Source: an uncultured Vibrio sp.
GTDB taxonomy: Bacteria; Pseudomonadota; Gammaproteobacteria; Enterobacterales; Vibrionaceae
Length of the DNA: 64,000 nt
Direction of reading: 5' to 3'
NCBI RefSeq assembly: GCF_963675395.1
Contig: NZ_OY776223.1
Coordinates: forward strand, 2,418,001-2,482,000
Under the pieces are notes generated by a model. The model did no database searches and was not told the DNA's origin. It saw nothing but the letters and a program-made list of their open reading frames with translations. Below, one piece after another: positions 23,349 through 30,064 of the stretch. A program made the position numbers and the translations under genes. Numbering within the stretch: the stretch's first letter is position 1; the number at the start of each line of letters is the position of its first letter.

Positions 23349-23441
23349 GGTGAGGTGGCCGAGAGGCTGAAGGCGCTCCCCTGCTAAGGGAGTATACGGT
23401 TTGTAGCCGTATCGAGGGTTCGAATCCCTCCCTCACCGCCA
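23349..23441 (+). tRNA. tRNA-Ser(GCU), copy 1
   Basis: The 93-nt gene has acceptor stem GGTGAGG/CCTCACC, discriminator G and encoded CCA. Anticodon loop CTGCTAA gives anticodon GCU, which reads AGC/AGU. The long variable arm (ATACGG..CCGTAT) is the class II serine type. Confidence 0.97.
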
Positions 23442-23467
23442 TTCTTGCGAACTGAAAAGTGTATTAT

Positions 23468-23544
23468 GCGTCCTTAGCTCAGCTGGATAGAGTACCTGGC
23501 TACGAACCAGGCGGTCGGAGGTTCGAATCCTCCAGGACGCGCCA
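23468..23544 (+). tRNA. tRNA-Arg(ACG), copy 1
   Basis: 77-nt gene with acceptor stem GCGTCCT/AGGACGC, encoded GCCA end and anticodon loop CTACGAA. ACG is normally edited to ICG and reads CGU/CGC/CGA. First of eight copies. Confidence 0.97.
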
Positions 23545-23564
23545 CTCTTTAGAACAAATAAAAC

Positions 23565-23657
23565 GGTGAGGTGGCCGAGAGGCTGAAGGCGCTCCCCTGC
23601 TAAGGGAGTATACGGTTTGTAGCCGTATCGAGGGTTCGAATCCCTCCCTCACCGCCA
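23565..23657 (+). tRNA. tRNA-Ser(GCU), copy 2
   Basis: Identical over its 93 bases to copy 1 at 23349. The order Ser-Arg-Ser-Arg indicates an early duplication of a Ser+Arg pair before the Arg-only expansion. Confidence 0.97.
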
Positions 23658-23660
23658 TTT

Positions 23661-23684
23661 ATTGACGTAGCAGTCAATTTTTTT
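23661..23684 (+). terminator. terminator-like hairpin inside the tRNA array
   Basis: ATTGAC-N6-GTCAAT followed by seven Ts lies between tRNA-Ser copy 2 and tRNA-Arg copy 2. It suggests the Arg-only part may be a separate transcription unit or that the hairpin is a processing site. Confidence 0.5.
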
Positions 23685-23703
23685 GTTCTTAAAGAAAATC
23701 AAT

Positions 23704-23719
23704 GTGATACGCTTCACAA
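23704..23719 (+). promoter_or_regulatory. CRP-like palindrome in the tRNA array
   Basis: TGTGATACGCTTCACA is a perfect TGTGA-N6-TCACA operator, with its centre 13 bp before the mature 5' end of tRNA-Arg copy 2. A CRP site there would overlap the transcript start, so function is uncertain. Confidence 0.4.
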
Positions 23720-23724
23720 ATTGC

Positions 23725-23801
23725 GCGTCCTTAGCTCAGCTGGATAGAGTACCTGGCTACGAACCAGGCGGTCGGAGGTTCGAATCCTCCAGGACGCGCC
23801 A
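23725..23801 (+). tRNA. tRNA-Arg(ACG), copy 2
   Basis: Same 77-base sequence as copy 1. It follows the hairpin and CRP-like site. Confidence 0.97.
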
Positions 23802-23881
23802 CTTTCAAAGAAGTCTGACTTTTTTGAAAAAGAATTTAGGGTATTGCCCTGATATTGACTACAGTTGATATCGAAACGTGT

Positions 23882-23958
23882 GCGTCCTTAGCTCAGCTGG
23901 ATAGAGTACCTGGCTACGAACCAGGCGGTCGGAGGTTCGAATCCTCCAGGACGCGCCA
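23882..23958 (+). tRNA. tRNA-Arg(ACG), copy 3
   Basis: Same 77-base sequence. From here on the start-to-start distance is 155-156 bp. Confidence 0.97.
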
Positions 23959-24036
23959 CTATTTCTTTGAAAACGAAAGACAGGGTATTACCCTGATATT
24001 GATTTCCTGTTTACAGGCGTTGATATCGAAAACTGC

Positions 24037-24113
24037 GCGTCCTTAGCTCAGCTGGATAGAGTACCTGGCTACGAACCAGGCGGTCGGAGGTTCGAATCCT
24101 CCAGGACGCGCCA
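24037..24113 (+). tRNA. tRNA-Arg(ACG), copy 4
   Basis: Same 77-base sequence. It is preceded by the repeated spacer with GATATCGAAAACTGC. Confidence 0.97.
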
Positions 24114-24191
24114 CTATTTTTTTGAAAACGAAAGACAGGGTATTGCCCTGATATTAAAACCCTGTTTACAGGCATTGATATCGAAAACTGC

Positions 24192-24268
24192 GCGTCCTTA
24201 GCTCAGCTGGATAGAGTACCTGGCTACGAACCAGGCGGTCGGAGGTTCGAATCCTCCAGGACGCGCCA
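24192..24268 (+). tRNA. tRNA-Arg(ACG), copy 5
   Basis: Same 77-base sequence within the tandem repeat. Confidence 0.97.
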
Positions 24269-24347
24269 CTATTTTTTTTGAAAACGAAAGACAGGGTATT
24301 GCCCTGATATCGAAACCCTGTTTACAGGCATTGATATCGAAAACTGC

Positions 24348-24424
24348 GCGTCCTTAGCTCAGCTGGATAGAGTACCTGGCTACGAACCAGGCGGTCGGAG
24401 GTTCGAATCCTCCAGGACGCGCCA
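24348..24424 (+). tRNA. tRNA-Arg(ACG), copy 6
   Basis: Same 77-base sequence within the tandem repeat. Confidence 0.97.
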
Positions 24425-24502
24425 CTATTTCTTTGAAAACGAAAGACAGGGTATTGCCCTGATATCGAAACCCTGTTTATAGGCATTGATATCGAAAACT
24501 GC

Positions 24503-24579
24503 GCGTCCTTAGCTCAGCTGGATAGAGTACCTGGCTACGAACCAGGCGGTCGGAGGTTCGAATCCTCCAGGACGCGCCA
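24503..24579 (+). tRNA. tRNA-Arg(ACG), copy 7
   Basis: Same 77-base sequence within the tandem repeat. Confidence 0.97.
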
Positions 24580-24658
24580 CTATTTCTTTTGAAAACGAAA
24601 GACAGGGTAATGCCCTGATATTAAAACCCTGTTTACAGGCGTTGATATCGAAAACTGC

Positions 24659-24735
24659 GCGTCCTTAGCTCAGCTGGATAGAGTACCTGGCTACGAACCA
24701 GGCGGTCGGAGGTTCGAATCCTCCAGGACGCGCCA
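24659..24735 (+). tRNA. tRNA-Arg(ACG), copy 8
   Basis: Same 77-base sequence. It is the last copy and is followed by a strong terminator. Confidence 0.97.
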
Positions 24736-24741
24736 TCTATT

Positions 24742-24768
24742 AAAAACCTCGCATCTGCGAGGTTTTTT
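24742..24768 (+). terminator. tRNA array terminator
   Basis: AACCTCGC-ATCT-GCGAGGTT followed by TTTT, immediately after the last tRNA. Confidence 0.9.
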
Positions 24769-24918
24769 CGTTTATAGTCATACCGTCATCCCCTGTTACT
24801 TTCCCCACTTACTTTTTTGTGCGCTAGCCTGAAAGTCGTTGATTTATTTCGTTGGGATATTGCTAATCCATTGGTTCTGACCTATTCATTTATAACCGCC
24901 AAAGAAAAGGAGGTTATG

Positions 24919-25926
24919 ATGATACGAAACACTCTGTTGGGAAGTACTCTTGGCTTAGTATGTATGGTTCCCATGGCTCAAGGAGCGGAAGGTGATGAGC
25001 TTCCGCAACGAGCCCAAACGGTTAGTGACGTTTTTGAACGGCCAGGCGTCCTTACCCCTAAAGGAAGCTGGTCATTTGATACTTCTTTCAATTACACGCA
25101 AAACTCTTCAAATAAGGTCTCGGTTGTTGGTTACACCATCTTACCGACGTTAATTGTTGGACGTATTGAGGTAAGTGATGCAGACCGAACGACGATTACC
25201 GCTGGCCTCACTACTCGTTATGGCTTAACCAATGCGACAGAATTGGAGCTTCGTATTCCTTATGTCTATCGTAACGATCAAGTTGCAACGCGTCCTATTC
25301 AAGATGGTGCGAACCAAGAAATCGTAAATACCACCGTTGATGGTGGAGGGCTGGGGGATGTTGAGCTTGCTCTAAGGCATCAGTTCAACTTTGAATCAGT
25401 CCCTTATTGGATTGGTGGTTTAAGAGTTAAGTCCGATACAGGTCGCTCTCCCTACGATGTATCTATTGAACCAGACAGTAACGCGTTCAGTGATGTGCCA
25501 ACAGGATCGGGCTTTTGGAGCATTGAACCAAGTCTTACTATGATCCATCCCGCTGATCCTGCAGTTTTATTTGCAAGTCTTAGTTATATTTACAATTTTG
25601 AAGATGATGTCTCAATTGGAGAAGGCGAAGAGGAACAAAAGGTAGAAGTTGAACTTGGTGATACCATTGCATTGTCGGGAGGTATGGGCTTTGCGGTCAA
25701 TCCAGACCTGTCTTTTTCTCTTGGCTTGAGCCATAAGACCATACTGAAGAGTAAGATAAATGGCAGTTATTCAGAAGATGCCAAATTGCTGCAGTTGGAT
25801 TCATTCATCTTTGGTATAAACTATGCATTTAGTGAGAGTTCTTCGCTCAATGTCAGTGCTCAAGCGGGATTAACTGAAGATACGCCAGATTTCCAACTAA
25901 CCATTCGAGTCCCTTATAATATTTAA
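24919..25926 (+). CDS. outer-membrane beta-barrel protein, FapF-like putative fibre exporter
   Basis: This 335-residue exported protein has a signal peptide ending near residue 22 (MAQGA). A short segment follows, then ERPGVLTPKGSWSFD (residues 40-54), a hallmark I associate with the Phenol_MetA_deg/FapF-type barrels. The rest is alternating beta strands with turns, such as RYGLTNATELELRIPYVYR and GGGLGDVELALRHQF. In Pseudomonas, FapF is the outer-membrane channel for amyloid subunits. The N-terminal coiled-coil plug of FapF is absent, since only ~20 residues precede the barrel. It ends in VPYNI, not an aromatic residue. ATG 24919 lies five bases after AAGGAGG. Substrate and role are inferred from the C39 peptidase and small exported proteins nearby. 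Confidence 0.7.
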   Translation: MIRNTLLGSTLGLVCMVPMAQGAEGDELPQRAQTVSDVFERPGVLTPKGSWSFDTSFNYTQNSSNKVSVVGYTILPTLIVGRIEVSDADRTTITAGLTTRYGLTNATELELRIPYVYRNDQVATRPIQDGANQEIVNTTVDGGGLGDVELALRHQFNFESVPYWIGGLRVKSDTGRSPYDVSIEPDSNAFSDVPTGSGFWSIEPSLTMIHPADPAVLFASLSYIYNFEDDVSIGEGEEEQKVEVELGDTIALSGGMGFAVNPDLSFSLGLSHKTILKSKINGSYSEDAKLLQLDSFIFGINYAFSESSSLNVSAQAGLTEDTPDFQLTIRVPYNI

Positions 25927-26444
25927 TCTAGGCTCGGAATAATAAATAGAAAGGAACTAAAAGCGGTTTCTGTGCTCAGATCTTTCGACCAAGAATGGCT
26001 CCCCACAAAGGAGCCAATCACGTACAAACAAACTAGCAGAATTCTTTGTTATATTGACCTTGCACCAGTTGTAGTAAACAACTGTTCAAACTAGCTTATT
26101 ATGCCAAGCTACATAAGTACCTGATCACTCTTGCTAATTAATACCGCTGACAACTGTGTTATAGGTTTTGTTTTACAATTAGAATCACGAGTGAAGGAAA
26201 TCTATACCTGACCTGCTTGCTTTAATCGGTTTTACTGCGTAATAATTATGTAGATTGGTATTAAAGTGGATTAATATCTTATTAACTAAAAAAAGAAAAG
26301 CCACCGCTTAATATCATTCCTAGTGAAAACTAGGTTTGATGACGATGACTTATACCGATCTCGTTATATCTATCTTTTATCATCTTTTTAACACTTTAAA
26401 TGTGAATAAACTAAAAAGTAACGCCTTTACTGTGGGGGGATGCA
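25927..26444. other. non-coding gap between convergent genes
   Basis: 518 bp with no credible gene, AT-rich in its right part. Two hairpins are visible: TGGCTCC-N7-GGAGCCA (25996-26016) and CCTAGT-GAAA-ACTAGG (26319-26334). Neither has a convincing T run. They could still mark the ends of the two convergent transcripts. Confidence 0.5.
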
Positions 26445-27062
26445 CTAGTCGAGATGATTAAGTAAGGCATCTTCCAGCCGACTATTCGCTTGAATTTGTT
26501 GAATCACTCCACTAACTTGCGCATCAATGTCGATAATAGTGCTCAGACCAATGACGCTATTATCGGCTGTATTCTGAATAATGTTAACAATACTTGAGTT
26601 GATAAATTCAGAATTAATAATATCTGATTGTTGGAAGTTGGGGATTTGCGGCATACCCGTTATATGGTCCGAGATGGTTTCATCTTCGATGCTGTTCCCT
26701 TCTCCAATCTGAACTATGTTAACCAAACTTTGATCTAAGGCACCTTGGTTTGTATTGATGTTGGATAAGTTGCCATTTTCAATGACTAAATTAGCGATGC
26801 TGGAATTGAAAATGTCTTGTCCATTGATGGTTGTAATGACGCTCAAACCAATGTTGATAACGTAGTCGCTGGTGACTTGAAACCCTCCACGATATTGCGC
26901 GAGTGAACTTTGAGGTAATGGTTCTAGTCCCTTTAGTTCAATGACTTCTCTTGCACTCACCGCTTGACTAAAGCAGTGTGCCAATATGAGTAAGCACAGT
27001 GCGACTAGGTTCTTTTTAAGGAACAGAATCTGATTTAAAAATAGACCCTTTTTGAAAAACAT
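26445..27062 (-). CDS. exported protein of a Fap-like locus with Gly-Gly motif, unknown function
   Basis: The 205-residue protein has an N-terminal hydrophobic signal (cleavage near VSA-RE, residue 37), then SSLAQYRGGF with Gly-Gly at 59-60. The rest is rich in Asn, Ser and Ile, with weak repeats such as NSSIANLVIENG, QSLVNIVQIGEGN and NSSIVNIIQNTADN. The same IxNxxQNxxxNxVI flavour occurs in the 110-residue protein two genes upstream. A GTG at 27095 overlaps the C39 gene stop (GTGA) and is an alternative start; ATG 27062 has AAGG upstream. It may be a minor fibre subunit or FapE-like matrix protein. This is inferred from neighbours only. Confidence 0.6.
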   Translation of the reverse strand: MFFKKGLFLNQILFLKKNLVALCLLILAHCFSQAVSAREVIELKGLEPLPQSSLAQYRGGFQVTSDYVINIGLSVITTINGQDIFNSSIANLVIENGNLSNINTNQGALDQSLVNIVQIGEGNSIEDETISDHITGMPQIPNFQQSDIINSEFINSSIVNIIQNTADNSVIGLSTIIDIDAQVSGVIQQIQANSRLEDALLNHLD

Positions 27063-27086
27063 GTTATCCAGCCTTAACCGTTCGTT

Positions 27087-27124
27087 AGTTTTCACCTGAT
27101 ACTGAAGTTTTCACCTGATACTGG
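27087..27124. repeat. 19-bp tandem duplication at the end of the C39 gene
   Basis: AGTTTTCACCTGATACTGA (27087-27105) is followed directly by a copy with one change at its last base (27106-27124). On the minus strand the unit carries the codons for SGEN and a following stop. The extra copy shifts the end of the C39 reading frame. Confidence 0.85.
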
Positions 27125-27784
27125 TACTGTGGTACTAAAGATCCCTAATGAGTCTCGTGATACTCCTGTATCTAACGGTGAGCGTTGATAAACGGCAAAT
27201 TTGTCGTCTGTGATGAAACTAGAGCGTCCGGCTTTAGCTTCGCTACGTACGAGTAGAACAATGCCTTGGTAAAACTTCTGAAATTGTTCAAGCTTCATGA
27301 CCATAGTGCCCCTTGAAGGATCGCCTAAAATGACGGAATGACTATTAATGCCTTTGATAACGACAAAGTGCATATAGCCATCAAAGTTAACCAAAGTTAT
27401 CCCTGGTACACCAAGATCGCGGACTTTTTCTATGCTCACCTGAAAACCGTCTGAACGTAAACCGATCGACTCTAGGTAGAGCTTCATGTCAAGTAAAGAA
27501 AAGCCTTTCTCTTTAATCTGTTTTTTGTCACCTCGCTCATACATTGATTTGAAAATGTCTTGTTCTGATGATTTGGTGTCGTAGTGATAATTCAGTAGTG
27601 ATGCCAAAGCCGCAGAGCCACAGCTGAAGTCATACTGTTGACGAAAGATATCGCCAAACACCATCTCTTTGTAGCTTTTTACCGGTACCGAATAGTGTGC
27701 TCGGGAAGGTAAAAACTCTAACGAATTGGCTGATACCGAAAAGAAAATGAGTATCAGCCAAGAATAGTTACGCAAAAGGTTCAT
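27092..27784 (-). CDS. C39-family cysteine peptidase, exported, FapD-like
   Basis: The 230-residue protein has a signal peptide (residues 1-21) and a peptidase C39 domain. QQYDFSCGSAALASLL holds the oxyanion Gln49 and nucleophile Cys55, YMHFVVIKG gives His139 and ILGDPSRG gives Asp155. No ABC transporter or membrane domains follow, so it is a stand-alone periplasmic peptidase, as FapD in Pseudomonas amyloid operons. C39 peptidases typically cut after Gly-Gly, and two neighbouring exported proteins carry RGG motifs. The last four residues (FSIR) result from a 19-bp tandem duplication. It lies in a minus-strand operon with three small exported proteins. Confidence 0.8.
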   Translation of the reverse strand: MNLLRNYSWLILIFFSVSANSLEFLPSRAHYSVPVKSYKEMVFGDIFRQQYDFSCGSAALASLLNYHYDTKSSEQDIFKSMYERGDKKQIKEKGFSLLDMKLYLESIGLRSDGFQVSIEKVRDLGVPGITLVNFDGYMHFVVIKGINSHSVILGDPSRGTMVMKLEQFQKFYQGIVLLVRSEAKAGRSSFITDDKFAVYQRSPLDTGVSRDSLGIFSTTVPVSGENFSIR

Positions 27785-27789
27785 ATTAT

Positions 27790-28122
27790 CTACTTGAGTG
27801 TTAGATTAACGACGGTTGCGTTCTGGATAACGACATTGTTCCCGGTATTTTGAATCACACTAGAAATCCCAGAACTCCCTGCAAACGCTCCTGGCGCAAG
27901 AATGTTATTTCCGCTCACTGTATTTAACGCGAGATTATCTGACGAAATACCGGTCATATCTGTGTCTGAGTAAATCGAGTCGATCTCTATTTCTACTAGA
28001 TGACCCCCTCTCGATTCACTCAGAACATTCGTACCAATCACTTCTTCGTCAGATAATTCTAGGTCGTCAGCGAATGCAGAAACGGCAATGATCATACTCA
28101 AGGTAAAGACTGCCAAACGCAT
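27790..28122 (-). CDS. small exported protein with LSxxE...RGG motif, candidate C39 substrate
   Basis: The 110-residue product has a signal peptide (cleavage near residue 18). ELSDEEVIGTNVLSESRGGH follows, which resembles a double-glycine leader (GG at 39-40). A 70-residue Asn/Ser/Val-rich part comes next, including SGISSVIQNTGNNVVIQNAT. Its end resembles that of the 231-residue repeat protein just upstream (VGQIAGSNSLVQQSVVTNAN). The frame can be read from a TTG four codons earlier, but ATG 28122 follows GGAG. The stop is five bases before the C39 gene. A role as an amyloid-like or nucleator subunit is inferred. Confidence 0.6.
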   Translation of the reverse strand: MRLAVFTLSMIIAVSAFADDLELSDEEVIGTNVLSESRGGHLVEIEIDSIYSDTDMTGISSDNLALNTVSGNNILAPGAFAGSSGISSVIQNTGNNVVIQNATVVNLTLK

Positions 28123-28145
28123 CGCGATCTCCAAGTTATAAATGA

Positions 28146-28841
28146 CTATTCACCAGTAAATAGGTTTGCATTGGTTACGACAGATTGTTGGACAAGTGAG
28201 TTTGAACCAGCGATTTGACCCACAGTAGTAATACCAGCTACACCATCCATACCATCTAGGCTGTTGATATTGGTAACGTCGACATAGGCTTCGTCATCCC
28301 ATGCTGTATTAATTACCAGACCAGCAGCAGTACCACTTAGAGTCGAGCTTGCTACGACCATATCAGTACTAACAGATAGTGTGTTGTAGCTGTTGGTAGT
28401 ATTGTAGCTGTCGTCAGTACTGTTATCGTTAAAGCTGTCATCAATACCTACGTTCAACGTGTCACTGTTATCAGTGTAATCGTTATCGTATGATTTAAAG
28501 CTATCTGCAATACCAATACCTAAGTCATTGTCATTAGAAGTATTGGTGGTTGTATTGGTGGTTGTATTGGTTAAGGTATCGTTGTCATCATTAAAGCTAC
28601 CGTTGACGCCGAGATCAGTACTTTGATCTCTGTTGTCTGTAGCTTTAAAGCTATCGTTCACACCGACATCAGTACTGTTATCAGTAGCTTTGAAACTGTC
28701 ATTGACAACGTTAGTTGTGTTTAGGCTGTCATCCCACTGCGCATTACCGTCACCGTCGTCGACCCCATTAAAAGCTAAAGATGAGCCACTAAATAGAAGT
28801 GCAGATACTGCGATAGCTAATCCTGTTTTGCTAAGAATCAT
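28146..28841 (-). CDS. exported Asn/Asp/Thr-rich repeat protein, candidate fibre subunit
   Basis: The 231-residue protein has a signal peptide cleaved near SLA-FN (residue 23). Five imperfect repeats follow, each ending in a xSF tripeptide (DSF at 48-50, 63-65, 113-115 and 135-137; GSF at 81-83) and separated by Asn/Asp/Ser/Thr-rich stretches, including a (TNTT) run at 91-101. The C-terminal ~70 residues are less repetitive (NSLDGMDGVAGITTVGQIAG). Repeats rich in Asn/Ser/Gly are typical of secreted amyloids such as FapC and CsgA, but no sequence identity is claimed. ATG 28841 follows GGAG. It is the first gene of the minus-strand operon. Confidence 0.65.
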   Translation of the reverse strand: MILSKTGLAIAVSALLFSGSSLAFNGVDDGDGNAQWDDSLNTTNVVNDSFKATDNSTDVGVNDSFKATDNRDQSTDLGVNGSFNDDNDTLTNTTTNTTTNTSNDNDLGIGIADSFKSYDNDYTDNSDTLNVGIDDSFNDNSTDDSYNTTNSYNTLSVSTDMVVASSTLSGTAAGLVINTAWDDEAYVDVTNINSLDGMDGVAGITTVGQIAGSNSLVQQSVVTNANLFTGE

Positions 28842-29422
28842 AATGATTACTCCATTTTCATTTTTGAAAAGACTGTACAACTTCTGTTTGCTTACTAATG
28901 ATTTCTGATTGCTTCCTGATGTTCTCTAGGGCAGCGTTGATATTATAGATAAGATAATTCGTGAGCATTTTGGGGGGAGGAAGGGTTTACAGATAAAATG
29001 GGCCTAAATTGTAGTGGAAATTGTTTGTAATCATTTAGTTATATAAGCCCCGAACGATAGTGCATAATAAGTATGAAAGTAAATTTATATTAAGGCTTAA
29101 ATAGTATGAGTTCTCTGGTACGAACAGTAGGTAGGGATCTATTGGGTATTTTGGTTTGTAAATATGAGTAAGAGTGAATTTTAGTTTTAAAAATTAATGG
29201 GTTGATAAAAAGATAGTGGGTAAATAGTTGGTCATGGCAGAGTTTCTTTTAATACTTTTTAATGACTCAATTGTTTTATTTTAGGCCTCAGCCTCATTCT
29301 CATCTGCTATAGTTCCTCGTATTAAATCTCTTGTTATAAAGAGGTAAGAGAAAAGCAAGGCACCTTAAATTTCATAAAAAAAACCAATGTAATTAATTAA
29401 TTAAGAATAAGTGGTGGAAATT
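28842..29422. promoter_or_regulatory. divergent AT-rich regulatory region
   Basis: About 580 bp separate the repeat-protein operon (minus) from the CsgD-like regulator (plus). It is AT-rich. A minus-strand TATAAT lies at 28942-28947. An inverted repeat, TATATAAGCC (29040-29049) with GGCTTAAATA (29094-29103), has one mismatch. No gene is seen. The length is typical of heavily regulated biofilm promoters. Confidence 0.5.
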
Positions 29423-30064
29423 ATGGGAACTAAACACCTATTCATACTTGGAGAAGATAACTTGCAGAGCAGACTTATCGAGGAGCAGTTATCGCTAATA
29501 CCTAACGTGAACGTTAAAACGCTGTTACCTGAGGATGTTGTTTTTAATTGTCACTCCCTAAATGTTGACTTAGTTCTGATGGATTATGACTTTATTCATC
29601 AATTAGAGTTGAGTAATCAAATACCTGATTTTGATGTACTTGGTTGGCCATTAATGATCCACAATGTTCCTAACCAGGGCGTTCACGCAAATATACTGCG
29701 CTGGACTTTGCTGAAAGGCGTGTTACTTAGAAATGCCCCTGTCGCCGCTATTCGTGATTGTGTGGAGCATATTTTCAATGGTGGCTTATGGTTACCGAGA
29801 AGCTATCTAGAGAAACTGGTTAACGATTATCGTTGTGCCAACTCAAATAAAGATTCTCAACACGACATGTTGACATGCAGAGAGCGACAAATCTTAGCGC
29901 TACTGGTCTATGGCGTATCGAACCAAAAAATCGCGGAACACTTGTTTTTATCCGAAAGTACCGTGAAAAGCCATATATACAAGTTGTATAAAAAGCTTGA
30001 TGTCCACTCTCGACATGACGCGGTAAAGTTAGCTCGCTTGAATGGCGGGTTGACAGCTCAGTAA
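29423..30064 (+). CDS. LuxR-family response-regulator-like transcription factor, CsgD/VpsT type
   Basis: The 213-residue protein has an atypical N-terminal receiver-like domain (LFILGEDNLQSRLIEEQL, VDLVLMDYDF) and a C-terminal LuxR helix-turn-helix (MLTCRERQILALLVYGVSNQKIAEHLFLSESTVKSHIYKLYKKL, residues 149-192). The linker GGLWLPRSYLEKL places WLPR at 123-126. In VpsT the c-di-GMP motif is W-[FLM]-[TS]-R, so three of four positions agree. GTG 29411 is possible, but ATG 29423 has GGTGGA before it and gives CsgD-like length. Divergent from the exported-protein operon, it is the likely activator of that locus (inference). Confidence 0.75.
   Translation: MGTKHLFILGEDNLQSRLIEEQLSLIPNVNVKTLLPEDVVFNCHSLNVDLVLMDYDFIHQLELSNQIPDFDVLGWPLMIHNVPNQGVHANILRWTLLKGVLLRNAPVAAIRDCVEHIFNGGLWLPRSYLEKLVNDYRCANSNKDSQHDMLTCRERQILALLVYGVSNQKIAEHLFLSESTVKSHIYKLYKKLDVHSRHDAVKLARLNGGLTAQ

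Larger units (their letters stand above)
23882..24735 (+). repeat. tandem array of ~155-bp tRNA-Arg plus spacer units
   Basis: Six tRNA-Arg genes start at 23882, 24037, 24192, 24348, 24503 and 24659. The ~79-bp spacers are near-identical: TTTGAAAACGAAAGACAGGG, a CAGGG-TATTG-CCCTG hairpin, a CCTG-TTTA-CAGG hairpin and GATATCGAAAACTGC. Differences are a few substitutions and one-base length changes in T runs. The spacer hairpins probably guide processing of a multi-tRNA precursor. Confidence 0.95.

Noticed and set aside
23683..24046. Two ~60-codon open frames spanning tRNA-Arg genes
   Set aside because: They read through tRNA-Arg genes and their repeated peptide is just translated tRNA sequence.
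28633..28908. 91-codon plus-strand frame opposite the repeat protein
   Set aside because: It is the antisense of a repetitive gene, whose own frame has signal peptide and ribosome site.
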